Shown one piece after another: positions 7,460 to 15,375 of a stretch of DNA of 34,354 bases. The notes under the pieces were generated by a model. The model saw only the letters and a list, made by a program, of their open reading frames with translations. It was not told where the DNA came from and did no database searches. How positions within the stretch are numbered: position 1 is the stretch's first letter; the number at the start of each line of letters is the position of its first letter. The position numbers and the translations under genes were made by a program. Source of the DNA: JAJCYE01 sp036260105 (GTDB lineage Bacteria > Actinomycetota > CADDZG01 > JAHWKV01); contig DATAAN010000061.1 of the NCBI GenBank assembly GCA_036260105.1, positions 1 through 34,354 on the forward strand, in the 5' to 3' direction.

Positions 7460-10400
7460 ATGTTCCTCAAGTCTCTGGTCATCCGCGGCTTCAAATCCTT
7501 CGCCGACAAGACCACTCTCGCCTTCGAGCCCGGCATCTCGGTGGTCGTCGGCCCCAACGGCAGCGGCAAGTCGAACGTCATCGACGCCATCTCCTGGGTG
7601 CTGGGCGAGCAGGGGCCGGCCACCCTTCGCGGCGGCAAGATGGAGGACGTCATCTTCGCCGGGTCGGCGACCCGTCCGCCGCTCGGCATGGCCGAGGTCC
7701 AGCTGACCATCGACAACACCGCAGGCCTGCTGCCGGTCGAGTTCAGCGAGGTCACGATATCCCGCACGCTGTTCCGTTCCGGCGACAGCGAGTACCGCAT
7801 GAACGGCTCCGTCTGCCGGCTGCTGGACATCTCCGAGATGCTCTCGGACGCCGGTGTCGGGCGCGAGCAGCACACGATCGTGGGGCAGGGCCGGCTCGAC
7901 GAGGTGCTGAGCGCAGACCCGGTCCAGATGCGCAGCATCATCGAGGACGCGGCCGGGGTCGGCAAGCACAGGCGCCGCAAGGAGCGGGCGCTTCGCAAGA
8001 TGGCGTCGACCGAGCAGAACCTGGACCATCTGGCCGACCTGCTCGCCGAGATACGCCGCCAGCTGAAGCCGCTGCGGCAGCAGGCGGAGATCGCGGAGCG
8101 CCACGAGCGCATGCGCGGGGAGCTGCAGCGGATCAAGCTCGTGGCCGCGGCCCGGCAGCTGGCCGCGCTCGAGGCGGAGCTCGGCTCCCCGGAGGCCGGC
8201 CGCCGGGAGGAGGAGCTGAAGGCGCGGGAAGACGAGGTGGGCCAACTCCAAGCAGAGCTCGCGGCGCTCGAGACCGAGCGACTGGAGGCTCTGGCGGGGA
8301 TCAACGCCACCCGGGAGACGGCCTGGCGCCTGGCCGGCGCCGCGGAGCGGCTCGGCGGGTTGAAGCGGCTCGCCGGCGAGCGGGCCAGGACGCTGAGGGC
8401 GGAGCTCGCCGCCGGAAGCGAGGACGTCGAGCAGGCCCGGCTGCTGGAGCTGCAGCGTCAGCAGTCCGAGCTGGAGGTGGCTCTCGCCGAGGCGCAGCGC
8501 CACGAGGCAGCCGAGGTGGCCGCCCTGAACGAGGTGCAGCCCGCAGGCGACGCCGCCCGGGACGCCCTGAGCGCCGCCGAGCGCTCGCTCAACTCCGCAC
8601 TTCAGGGCTCGGCTCAGGCGGCCGCCGAGACCGCCGCACTGCGGCGCAGTCTCTCCGAGGTCCAGGCGGCGGCTCAGGTGGCGGAGATGGAGCGCAAGCG
8701 CCTGGCGGAGCGAGCCGAGCAGGCCGACCTCCGGCGCCGGACCTGCGCCTCCCGGCTTGCCGCCGCCGAGCTGGAGCTGGACCTGGCCGGCGCGCGGCTG
8801 GGGGCCGCCGAGGTTGAGGTTCGAGAAGCTGAGGGCCGGCTGGAGGAGTTGTCGCACCTGAAGGAGCGGCTGGTGGAGGAGATCCGGCACCTGGAGAAGC
8901 AGGTCGCGGTGCTGCGCTCACGTGCCGCCGCCCGGGCCGCCGCTGAGGCCCGGCGAACTCCGGCCGGCGCCGCCGTCGTGCCGCTGCCGGGCACCGTGCT
9001 GCTCTCGGAGCTCGTGGACCTGGACGAGCCGCACCGCCGGGCGCTCGAGGCGCTTATCGGGCCTATCGACGGGGTTGTCGTCGCGTTCGACGCGGACACC
9101 GCGTGGCAGGCGCTCCGGCAGTCGGACGAGGACGACCCGGTCACCGTGCTCCTCGCGGGAGGAAGCGCTGCTCCCATCGAGGGGGCCCAACCTCTGGCCG
9201 ACCGTCTCGGTATCTCGGCTCCTGATTCCCGGGCGGCGCTTGCCGGCTTCTTCTACGCCGGGGACGGAAGGAATGCCCTGCGGCTGGCGCAGCAGCACCG
9301 CCACGCCGTGTTCCTGAGTGGGGACGGCACCGTCGTGCACGGCGGCCTGGCAACCCGGGGGTCTGCCGAGATCACGTCGGCCATCGTTGAGAACGAAGCG
9401 AGGATCGGGACCGCCCGGGAGGCGCTCGCCGGCCTCGAAGCCGAGATCGCCAGCGCGCGAGCGAAGCTGAAGGAGGCGGCGGCCGGACGCCGGGAGGCTG
9501 AGACCGCCCGCGTGCGGGCGGCTGAGCACCTGAGGACGTGCCAATCGGAGATGAGACGCGCCGAGGACGAGCTGGCCGCGATCGGCCGGGCGGCCGAGCG
9601 GTTCCGAGTGCCTCAGCCCTCGATGGAACGCTCCGAAGAGCTCGAGCGCCGGCTGGACCAGGCGGAGGCCGCAGCATGGGAGGCGGACGCCGCCCTGGAA
9701 ACGGCACGCGGGGAGAGGGAGCGCTGCGCCGAAGCGTACGAGCGGGCGGCCCAGGCTTCCGAGGCCGCCCGGATGAACGCTGGAATCGCCGCCGAGCGCA
9801 CCCGCCAGCATCTGAACCGCCTGAAGCAGGTCGTCAAAGGGATCTCGGATGCCGCGAGCCGCCTGAGCGGCCTGGGCGCCCGCCACGAGGCCCTGCTGCG
9901 AGCCCAGAAGCAGGTGGCCTCGCTGGCCGCCGTATGTGAGGTCCTGGCCGGGCCGGTCGCCGAGTGGGCCGGCGAAGCGGGCCGGGAGCACCTGAGGGCT
10001 GCGGAGGCCGGGGCAGTCCTGGACGGGAGGACGGCCGCCCTCAAACAACGCCTGGCGGAGGCTTCGGAAGAGCTCGACCGCCTCCGGGCGCTGTCCCGCC
10101 AGGAGGACCTGGGGCGCAGCGAGTGCAGGATCCGCCAGCGGATTCTCCAGGCGACCCTCGCCGAAGAGATGCAGGTCGATCCGTCGGCGGCCGTCGAGCG
10201 GTGGGGCCGGCGCCTTGAGCTGCCAGAGGGGGAAACGCCAGCCGACCCGATGGAGCGGGCCGCCTCAATGCCGGACGATGTCTTGAAGAAGCGCCAGGTC
10301 CGGCTGGAGCGGGAGCTGGAGCAGCTGGGCAGCGTCAACCCGCTGGCGGCCCGGGAGGCGGAGGCGCTGGCCGAGCGGGAGGAGTTCCTGGCCGGACAGA

Positions 10401-10975
10401 TGGAGGACGTGCGCGAGAGCCGGAAGGATCTCAGGCAGGTCGTCACCTCGGTCGACGAGAAGATCCGCGAGCTCTTCACGGCCGCCTTCGCCGACATTGC
10501 CCGGGAGTACGAGCATCTGTTCTCCATCCTGTTCCCGGCGGGAAAGGGGCGGCTGCGCCTTACCGACCCCACCGAGGTCCTGGAGTCAGGCGTGGAGGTG
10601 GAGGCGTCGCCGAGCGGCAAGAGCCTGAAGCGCCTGTCGCTGCTCTCCGGCGGCGAGCGGGCGATGGCGGCGCTGGCCCTTCTCTTCGCCATATTCAAGT
10701 CCCGGCCGTCGCCCTTCTACATCCTCGACGAGGTGGAGGCGGCGCTGGACGACGTCAACCTCCAGCGGTTCCTCGGCCTGCTGGAAGACTTCCGGGGTTC
10801 GTCGCAGCTCCTGGTGGTAACCCACCAGAAGAAGACCATGGAGATCGCCGACGTGCTCTACGGGGTGGCGATGAGGCCGGACGGCGTGACCAAGGTAATC
10901 TCAGAGCGTCTGACGGACTTCTTCCCGGCGTCTGTGTCGTCGCCCGGCTCTGGAATTGGGGTTGATCTGGAATGA
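7460..10975 (+). CDS. smc: Chromosome segregation ATPase SMC
   Basis: SMC forms the ring-shaped condensin with ScpA/ScpB that loops and segregates the chromosome. The 1171-residue protein has the full architecture. The N-terminal ATPase half starts FLKSLVIRGFKSFADKTTL, with Walker A GPNGSGKSN (about residues 33-41). Long coiled coils rich in Ala, Glu and Arg run from about 165-500 and 645-1020. A globular hinge lies at about 505-640 (LLSELVDLDEPHRRALEALI to HAVFLSGDGTVVHGG). The C-terminal head has the ABC signature LSGGERAMAALALLF and Walker B FYILDEVEAALDDVN (about 1060-1100). The ATG at 7460 lacks a strong ribosome site. The final TGA overlaps the ftsY start as ATGA (10972-10975). smc-ftsY is a conserved bacterial pair. 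Confidence 0.97.
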   Translation: MFLKSLVIRGFKSFADKTTLAFEPGISVVVGPNGSGKSNVIDAISWVLGEQGPATLRGGKMEDVIFAGSATRPPLGMAEVQLTIDNTAGLLPVEFSEVTISRTLFRSGDSEYRMNGSVCRLLDISEMLSDAGVGREQHTIVGQGRLDEVLSADPVQMRSIIEDAAGVGKHRRRKERALRKMASTEQNLDHLADLLAEIRRQLKPLRQQAEIAERHERMRGELQRIKLVAAARQLAALEAELGSPEAGRREEELKAREDEVGQLQAELAALETERLEALAGINATRETAWRLAGAAERLGGLKRLAGERARTLRAELAAGSEDVEQARLLELQRQQSELEVALAEAQRHEAAEVAALNEVQPAGDAARDALSAAERSLNSALQGSAQAAAETAALRRSLSEVQAAAQVAEMERKRLAERAEQADLRRRTCASRLAAAELELDLAGARLGAAEVEVREAEGRLEELSHLKERLVEEIRHLEKQVAVLRSRAAARAAAEARRTPAGAAVVPLPGTVLLSELVDLDEPHRRALEALIGPIDGVVVAFDADTAWQALRQSDEDDPVTVLLAGGSAAPIEGAQPLADRLGISAPDSRAALAGFFYAGDGRNALRLAQQHRHAVFLSGDGTVVHGGLATRGSAEITSAIVENEARIGTAREALAGLEAEIASARAKLKEAAAGRREAETARVRAAEHLRTCQSEMRRAEDELAAIGRAAERFRVPQPSMERSEELERRLDQAEAAAWEADAALETARGERERCAEAYERAAQASEAARMNAGIAAERTRQHLNRLKQVVKGISDAASRLSGLGARHEALLRAQKQVASLAAVCEVLAGPVAEWAGEAGREHLRAAEAGAVLDGRTAALKQRLAEASEELDRLRALSRQEDLGRSECRIRQRILQATLAEEMQVDPSAAVERWGRRLELPEGETPADPMERAASMPDDVLKKRQVRLERELEQLGSVNPLAAREAEALAEREEFLAGQMEDVRESRKDLRQVVTSVDEKIRELFTAAFADIAREYEHLFSILFPAGKGRLRLTDPTEVLESGVEVEASPSGKSLKRLSLLSGGERAMAALALLFAIFKSRPSPFYILDEVEAALDDVNLQRFLGLLEDFRGSSQLLVVTHQKKTMEIADVLYGVAMRPDGVTKVISERLTDFFPASVSSPGSGIGVDLE

Positions 10976-12111
10976 ATGAGGTTGTTCTAGCGGCCATAGT
11001 GCTCGCGCTGCTGATCGTGCTTCTCGTGGCGCGCGCCCGCCGGCCTACCGAGCGGGACTTCCAGGCGCTGGACACCCGGATCGCCGGCGAGGACGTGGTC
11101 GACGACGAGCTGGCCGACGAAGATCTCATCGCCGAGCTCGAGGCCGACCTGGCGCTCGAGGAGGCGGTAGAGGAGGCCCTCGAGGAGGTCCAGGTTCCCG
11201 AAGCGCCGCCGGCGCCGGTCGTTGCGCCTCCGTCACGGTGGGCGCGGGGGCTGGCGAAGACCCGGGGGGCCCTCGGAAACACCCTCAAGGCACTGGGCCT
11301 CCGGGACAAGCTGGACTCCGATGCCTGGGACGAGATCGAGGAGGCGCTGATCCGGGCCGACGTCGGCGTCGATGCCACTGAGCGCGTCCTCGAGGCGCTG
11401 CGCGAGGAGGACCCCTCGCCGGACCAGCTCCATGCTGCGCTCCGCCGGGAGCTCGTCGAGATCCTGGAGGCGGGGGACCGGACCCTGCATACCAAGGATG
11501 GAGAGCCATCGGTGTGGCTGGTGACCGGCGTGAACGGCGTCGGCAAGACGACCTCGATCGCCAAGCTGGGCCGGCGCCTCAAGGAGGACGGCAGGACCGT
11601 CGTGCTGGCCGCGGGGGACACGTTCCGGGCCGCTGCCATCGAGCAGCTCGGTACGTGGGCCGAGCGGCTCGGGGTCCACATGGTCAAGCACGCTCCCGGC
11701 GCCGACCCCGGCGCGGTGGTCTTCGACGCCATCGAGCACGCCAAGGCGAAGGACGTCGACGTCGTCATCGTGGACACCGCCGGCCGGCTGCAGACCAAGA
11801 CGAACCTCATGGAGGAGCTGAAGAAGGTGCGCCGCATCGCCGACCGGGAGGCCGGCGGCGTCGCCGAGGTGCTGCTCGTGCTGGATGCGACCGTCGGCCA
11901 GAACGGCCTGTCGCAGGCAAAGGCGTTCCAGGAGGCGGTCGGCGCCACCGGCGTCATCCTCACGAAGCTCGACGGCACGGCCAAGGGCGGCATCGTCATC
12001 GCCATCCAGGACAAGCTCGGCATCCCGGTGAAAGCGGTCGGCGTCGGCGAGGGGATCGACGACATGGAGGAGTTCGATCCCGAGGCCTTCGTGGAGGCGA
12101 TGCTGGCCTGA
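10972..12111 (+). CDS. ftsY: Signal recognition particle receptor FtsY
   Basis: FtsY is the membrane receptor GTPase that docks SRP-ribosome complexes at the Sec translocon. Residues about 4-22 form a hydrophobic helix (VVLAAIVLALLIVLLVARAR), an N-terminal anchor common in actinobacterial FtsY. An acidic, low-complexity A domain follows (DEDLIAELEADLALEEAVEE). The NG domain begins near residue 85. Its G motifs are GVNGVGKTTSIAKLG (G1), the insertion-box region AAGDTFRAAAIEQL, DTAGRLQTK (G3), TKLDGTAKGG (G4) and a terminal GVGEGIDDMEEFDP. The length of 379 residues is normal. Translation is coupled to smc through a four-base overlap. Ffh, its partner, is encoded at 20232. Confidence 0.97.
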   Translation: MNEVVLAAIVLALLIVLLVARARRPTERDFQALDTRIAGEDVVDDELADEDLIAELEADLALEEAVEEALEEVQVPEAPPAPVVAPPSRWARGLAKTRGALGNTLKALGLRDKLDSDAWDEIEEALIRADVGVDATERVLEALREEDPSPDQLHAALRRELVEILEAGDRTLHTKDGEPSVWLVTGVNGVGKTTSIAKLGRRLKEDGRTVVLAAGDTFRAAAIEQLGTWAERLGVHMVKHAPGADPGAVVFDAIEHAKAKDVDVVIVDTAGRLQTKTNLMEELKKVRRIADREAGGVAEVLLVLDATVGQNGLSQAKAFQEAVGATGVILTKLDGTAKGGIVIAIQDKLGIPVKAVGVGEGIDDMEEFDPEAFVEAMLA

Positions 12112-12162
12112 GCGCCGGACGTCTGGCGTGTGATGCGCCGCCGGGGTGGTAATGCATAAGAC

Positions 12163-12187
12163 GCGGCCCGGACCCTCGTAGGGCCGC
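12163..12187 (+). terminator. GC-rich hairpin after ftsY, possible terminator
   Basis: GCGGCCC (12163-12169) pairs perfectly with GGGCCGC (12181-12187) across an 11-base loop, in the 112-base gap between ftsY and the glycosidase gene. The tail (CTTAGCTGG) is not T-rich, so this is a weak or factor-assisted terminator at best. Confidence 0.45.
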
Positions 12188-12223
12188 CTTAGCTGGTTCC
12201 CCGCCCCGACCTCAGGAGGCTGG

Positions 12224-14494
12224 ATGTTCAACTGGCGTTCGTTCGTTCTGCGCAGAGTGCTGGCGCGCTTCCGGGTGCGCAACGACATAGTCCGGCACCT
12301 CACGACCTTCCAGCGCCTCGGCGAGCGGCTCGAGGCGACGCCGCCGGCCGGCGAATCGATCCCTGTGGGCATGCGAACGGTTCTCCGAGCCCTGCGGACC
12401 CGGGGGGCGGCTCAGATCCGGCCGGGCTGGGTATGGCCGTTCTGGCTGCACCGCCAGCTCGACCCGGCATCGCCCGACTTCACCCCGCGCGGGCACCTGC
12501 CTTTCATGGCGAACGTGACCAGCCGAAACTGGACCATGATCGGGCCTGCGCGCTCCGAGTGGGAGGGCATCGTGGACCCCTCCGGGATGGTCACCCCGTG
12601 GTTCGACGGGTGGTCGGTCGACTGGTGGGTCGGAACGCCGTCGGGCTGGCGCTACCCGAGTCTGGAAGAAGGCCTCCCTCAGAGGCTCCTGGACGACTCA
12701 CCCGTAGTGGAGACCCGCATGCCGCTGGAGGAGGGGAGCGTGGTCTGCCGCGCCTACTCGCCTATGACCGAGGATCTGGCGGTCATCGAGATAACCAACG
12801 AGACCCCTGCCAACGTGGACGTCGCCCTCGCCATCCGGCCGTACAACCCGGAGGGGCTGGCCGTCGTGGAGAAGCTGTTCGTCGACGGGCAGACCGTCAT
12901 CCTCGATGGACGCCCTGCGCTCTACCTCTCCCACCCGACGTCGAGGGTCGCCGTCGGAACCTTCGCTGCCGGCGACTGCGCCCGCATGGTGGCCGAGAAG
13001 GAGGTCGGCCCTCCACCCCGGCGAGTGGTGAAGGACCCGGCGGGCATGCTGCAGGCTGCGTTCGTGTACGAGTTGGAGCCCGGAGCCTCGGTCCGGGGAT
13101 TCGCACCGCTTCCGCACGAGCACCGGCACCACGGGCGCAAGCGGCTGACGACCGCCCCCTCGCTGGACGCCGAGGTCCCCGACGCGGGACGGGTGTGCGC
13201 AGATTGGGCCACGGCGCTGGACCGGGGAATGAAGGTCTCGCTGCCGGACGACCGCCTGCAGTCGGCGGTGAAGGCCAACCGCGCCTACATGCACCTGTTC
13301 CTGGACCGGGACGAGATCACGCCGGGCCCCTACAACTACCACCGCTTCTGGTTCCGGGACGCCGCCTACCAGGTCGCATGCCTCGACCGGTGGGGCTTCC
13401 ACAGCGAGGCGGCGGACGTGATCCGCGCCTTCCCGCCCCGCCAGGAGCCGGACGGATTCTTCTTCAGCCAGTGGAAGGAGTGGGACTCCAACGGCGCCGC
13501 GATCTGGACGGTGGCGGAGCACATCCGCCTGACGCAGGACACGTCCCTGCTCCCGCTACTCGCCCCGGCGGTGGAGAAGGCGGCCGACTGGATCGACCGC
13601 AAGACAAAGGAGAGGCGCCGGGACCTGCCTGAGCTGAAGGGTCTCTTCCCGGCCGGCATCTCGGCCGAGCACCTCGGTCCCTTCGACTACTACTACTGGG
13701 ACAACCTGTGGGGCCTCAGGGGCTTGCTCGATGCCCAGCTCCTCGCCGAGAAGGCGGGAAAGGTCGAGGCGGCGGGGAAGGCGTCCGAGGCGGCGGCCCG
13801 GCTAAGGTCGTCGCTGTTGCGGTCGATCGAGATCGCCGCCGGACGAACCGGACGGACCTTCATCCCGGCGGGGCCCACCCGAGGGGTCGACAACGCCATG
13901 ATCGGCTCACTGGCTGCCTGCTACCCGCTACGGTTGATCGACGCAGAGGATCCGCTGATAACGGGGACCCTGGAAGCCATAGGGCAGTTCTGCATCGGTG
14001 ACGCCTTCTTCCAGGGCATCTCGCACACCGGGTTGGGGACCTACCTCACCCTGCAGCTGGCGTTCGTCGAGCTGGAACGTGAGGACCCGAGGGCCCTGCG
14101 CCGCTTGTGGTGGATGCTGGGGGCGGCGACGCCGACCTTCACCTGGCCCGAGGCCATCCATCCGAGGCTGGAGGGCGGATGTATGGGTGACGGCCACCAC
14201 GGCTGGGCGGCGGCCGACTTTTTGTCCGTGGTCCGCAACGTCCTCGTCCGCGAGGACCCCAAGGGAGGAATCGCCCTGTTCACCGCCTTCCCCGAGCAGT
14301 GGAGGGGCAGAAACGTGTCGGTGTCCGATGCGCCGACCCACTCGGGCCGCATCACCTTCGACCTGCGGTGGGACGGCGGCGTGCCGGTGCTGTCGTGGGA
14401 GGCCGAAGCCGCCGGGGTTACGGTGCGGGTGCCGGGCCTGGCGCCGGCCTGGGCAAGCGACGCCCAGAGCGGTTCGGAGAGGCTGCCGGTCTAG
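12224..14494 (+). CDS. Six-hairpin glycosidase-like protein (amylo-alpha-1,6-glucosidase-like)
   Basis: This 756-residue protein has no signal peptide or membrane segment, so it is probably cytoplasmic. The N-terminal half (to about 330) looks like an all-beta domain with aromatic motifs (WVWPFWLHRQLDP, WFDGWSVDWWVGTP). From about 340 the pattern is an (alpha/alpha)6-barrel of the six-hairpin glycosidase superfamily (GH15/GH63/GH37-like): YNYHRFWFRDAAYQ (about 370-383), DGFFFSQWKEWDSNGAAIW, YYYWDNLWGLRGL (about 490) and MGDGHHGWAAADF (about 655). Acidic residues in FRD, EWDSNG and WPEAIHPR are candidate catalytic or binding residues, but I cannot assign them. A strong site AGGAGG (12214-12219) precedes the ATG. 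It ends tail-to-tail with a glycosyltransferase gene, sharing CTAG. A role in trimming or turning over a polysaccharide or glucoside is inferred, not shown. Confidence 0.65.
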   Translation: MFNWRSFVLRRVLARFRVRNDIVRHLTTFQRLGERLEATPPAGESIPVGMRTVLRALRTRGAAQIRPGWVWPFWLHRQLDPASPDFTPRGHLPFMANVTSRNWTMIGPARSEWEGIVDPSGMVTPWFDGWSVDWWVGTPSGWRYPSLEEGLPQRLLDDSPVVETRMPLEEGSVVCRAYSPMTEDLAVIEITNETPANVDVALAIRPYNPEGLAVVEKLFVDGQTVILDGRPALYLSHPTSRVAVGTFAAGDCARMVAEKEVGPPPRRVVKDPAGMLQAAFVYELEPGASVRGFAPLPHEHRHHGRKRLTTAPSLDAEVPDAGRVCADWATALDRGMKVSLPDDRLQSAVKANRAYMHLFLDRDEITPGPYNYHRFWFRDAAYQVACLDRWGFHSEAADVIRAFPPRQEPDGFFFSQWKEWDSNGAAIWTVAEHIRLTQDTSLLPLLAPAVEKAADWIDRKTKERRRDLPELKGLFPAGISAEHLGPFDYYYWDNLWGLRGLLDAQLLAEKAGKVEAAGKASEAAARLRSSLLRSIEIAAGRTGRTFIPAGPTRGVDNAMIGSLAACYPLRLIDAEDPLITGTLEAIGQFCIGDAFFQGISHTGLGTYLTLQLAFVELEREDPRALRRLWWMLGAATPTFTWPEAIHPRLEGGCMGDGHHGWAAADFLSVVRNVLVREDPKGGIALFTAFPEQWRGRNVSVSDAPTHSGRITFDLRWDGGVPVLSWEAEAAGVTVRVPGLAPAWASDAQSGSERLPV

Positions 14495-15288
14495 GATTCG
14501 GACGGGTTCGAGGGGCGCTTGGAGCGCTCGAGCACGGCCTTCCACGCCCATGGGAGCATTCGGTGGCGGCCCATGTAGTAGAGGTAGGCCCACGTCGCCG
14601 CGCCGAGCATGAGGACCTTTCGGACGAAGCCCTCCACGGGGTTGCGGAACTTCTTCTCCTTAACCAGGTGCCACATGCCGTCGCACACGAAGTGGATCCG
14701 CTTCATGCCCAGGTCGGCGCAGGCGGCGTTGAGGGAGGCCTCCACCTTGTAACCCTTGAGGTCGTCCATGTCGAGGTGCTCGAAGAGCCGCCGGCGCACC
14801 GCGCGCTCTCCGGTTAGGACCGGCAGGTACTTCAGGAAGAAGGTGTTCAGGAAGGGCCCGCGGTCGAACAGGCCGCACACCATGTCCGCCTCGCCGTCGA
14901 GAACCGGCTTCACCAGCGCGTCGATGTGGCGCGGTTTCAGGCCCAGCAGGTCGGCGTCGAGGAAGACGATCACGTCGGCATCCGTGGCGTCCACGCCGAC
15001 CTTCATCGACTCGCCTTTGCCGCGAATCGGGTTGTGCAGCACCTTGGCGCCTGCAGCGGCGGCCACGTCGGCGGTGGCGTCGGTCGACGCGTTGTCCACC
15101 ACGAGAACCTGGTCCACCAGCTCGGCCGCCTGGGCGGCGCGGACCACCTCGTCGACGGTCGCCTCCTCGTTGAAGGCGGGGATGATTGCGGTTGCCCTGC
15201 GTTCTTCTATGGCGCCTCCTCGGTCGGCGAGATGTTTATCCGTTCGCCGCAACTCGAAACGGGGCATCCGCCCAGCGGGTAACGCCAC
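14491..15288 (-). CDS. GT2 family glycosyltransferase, DPM1/GPGS-like
   Basis: A GT-A fold transferase. ATAIIPAFNEEATVDEVV is the N-terminal nucleotide-binding strand, VLVVDNASTDATADVA follows, RGKGESMKVGVDATDADV precedes the DxD motif FLDADLLG, and CGLFDRGP and LDMDDLKGYKVEASLN complete the acceptor side. A short hydrophobic stretch with aromatic residues (LGAATWAYLYYMGRH) near the C-terminus may associate with the membrane. Annotated from the GTG at 15288 it has 265 residues; an ATG lies at 15267. The best ribosome site (GGAGG, complement of 15215-15219) instead points at an ATA codon (15210-15208) close to the expected family N-terminus, so the start is unsettled. Donor and acceptor are unknown. 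It faces away from the chaplin-like gene. Confidence 0.8.
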   Translation of the reverse strand: MALPAGRMPRFELRRTDKHLADRGGAIEERRATAIIPAFNEEATVDEVVRAAQAAELVDQVLVVDNASTDATADVAAAAGAKVLHNPIRGKGESMKVGVDATDADVIVFLDADLLGLKPRHIDALVKPVLDGEADMVCGLFDRGPFLNTFFLKYLPVLTGERAVRRRLFEHLDMDDLKGYKVEASLNAACADLGMKRIHFVCDGMWHLVKEKKFRNPVEGFVRKVLMLGAATWAYLYYMGRHRMLPWAWKAVLERSKRPSNPSES

Positions 15289-15295
15289 GGCGGCG

Positions 15296-15325
15296 TTGTG
15301 GCGGGGCGACCGACATGACTATAGT
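15296..15325 (+). promoter_or_regulatory. Promoter of the chaplin-like protein gene
   Basis: TTGTGG (15296-15301) and TATAGT (15320-15325) are separated by 18 bases and fit a housekeeping-type promoter. Transcription would start near 15332, giving a leader of about 44 bases with a GAGGA ribosome site (15367-15371) before the ATG at 15376. The promoter abuts the 5' end of the divergent glycosyltransferase gene. Confidence 0.55.
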
Positions 15326-15375
15326 TTGGCGCGCCCGGGCCTCATGGATCCTGGTACTCCGGCAGCGAGGACACC

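Noticed and set aside
7376..8890. 504-codon minus-strand open frame opposite smc
   Set aside because: The plus strand encodes the SMC Walker A head and coiled coil; the antisense frame shows no domain and is Leu/Gly-rich by codon complement.
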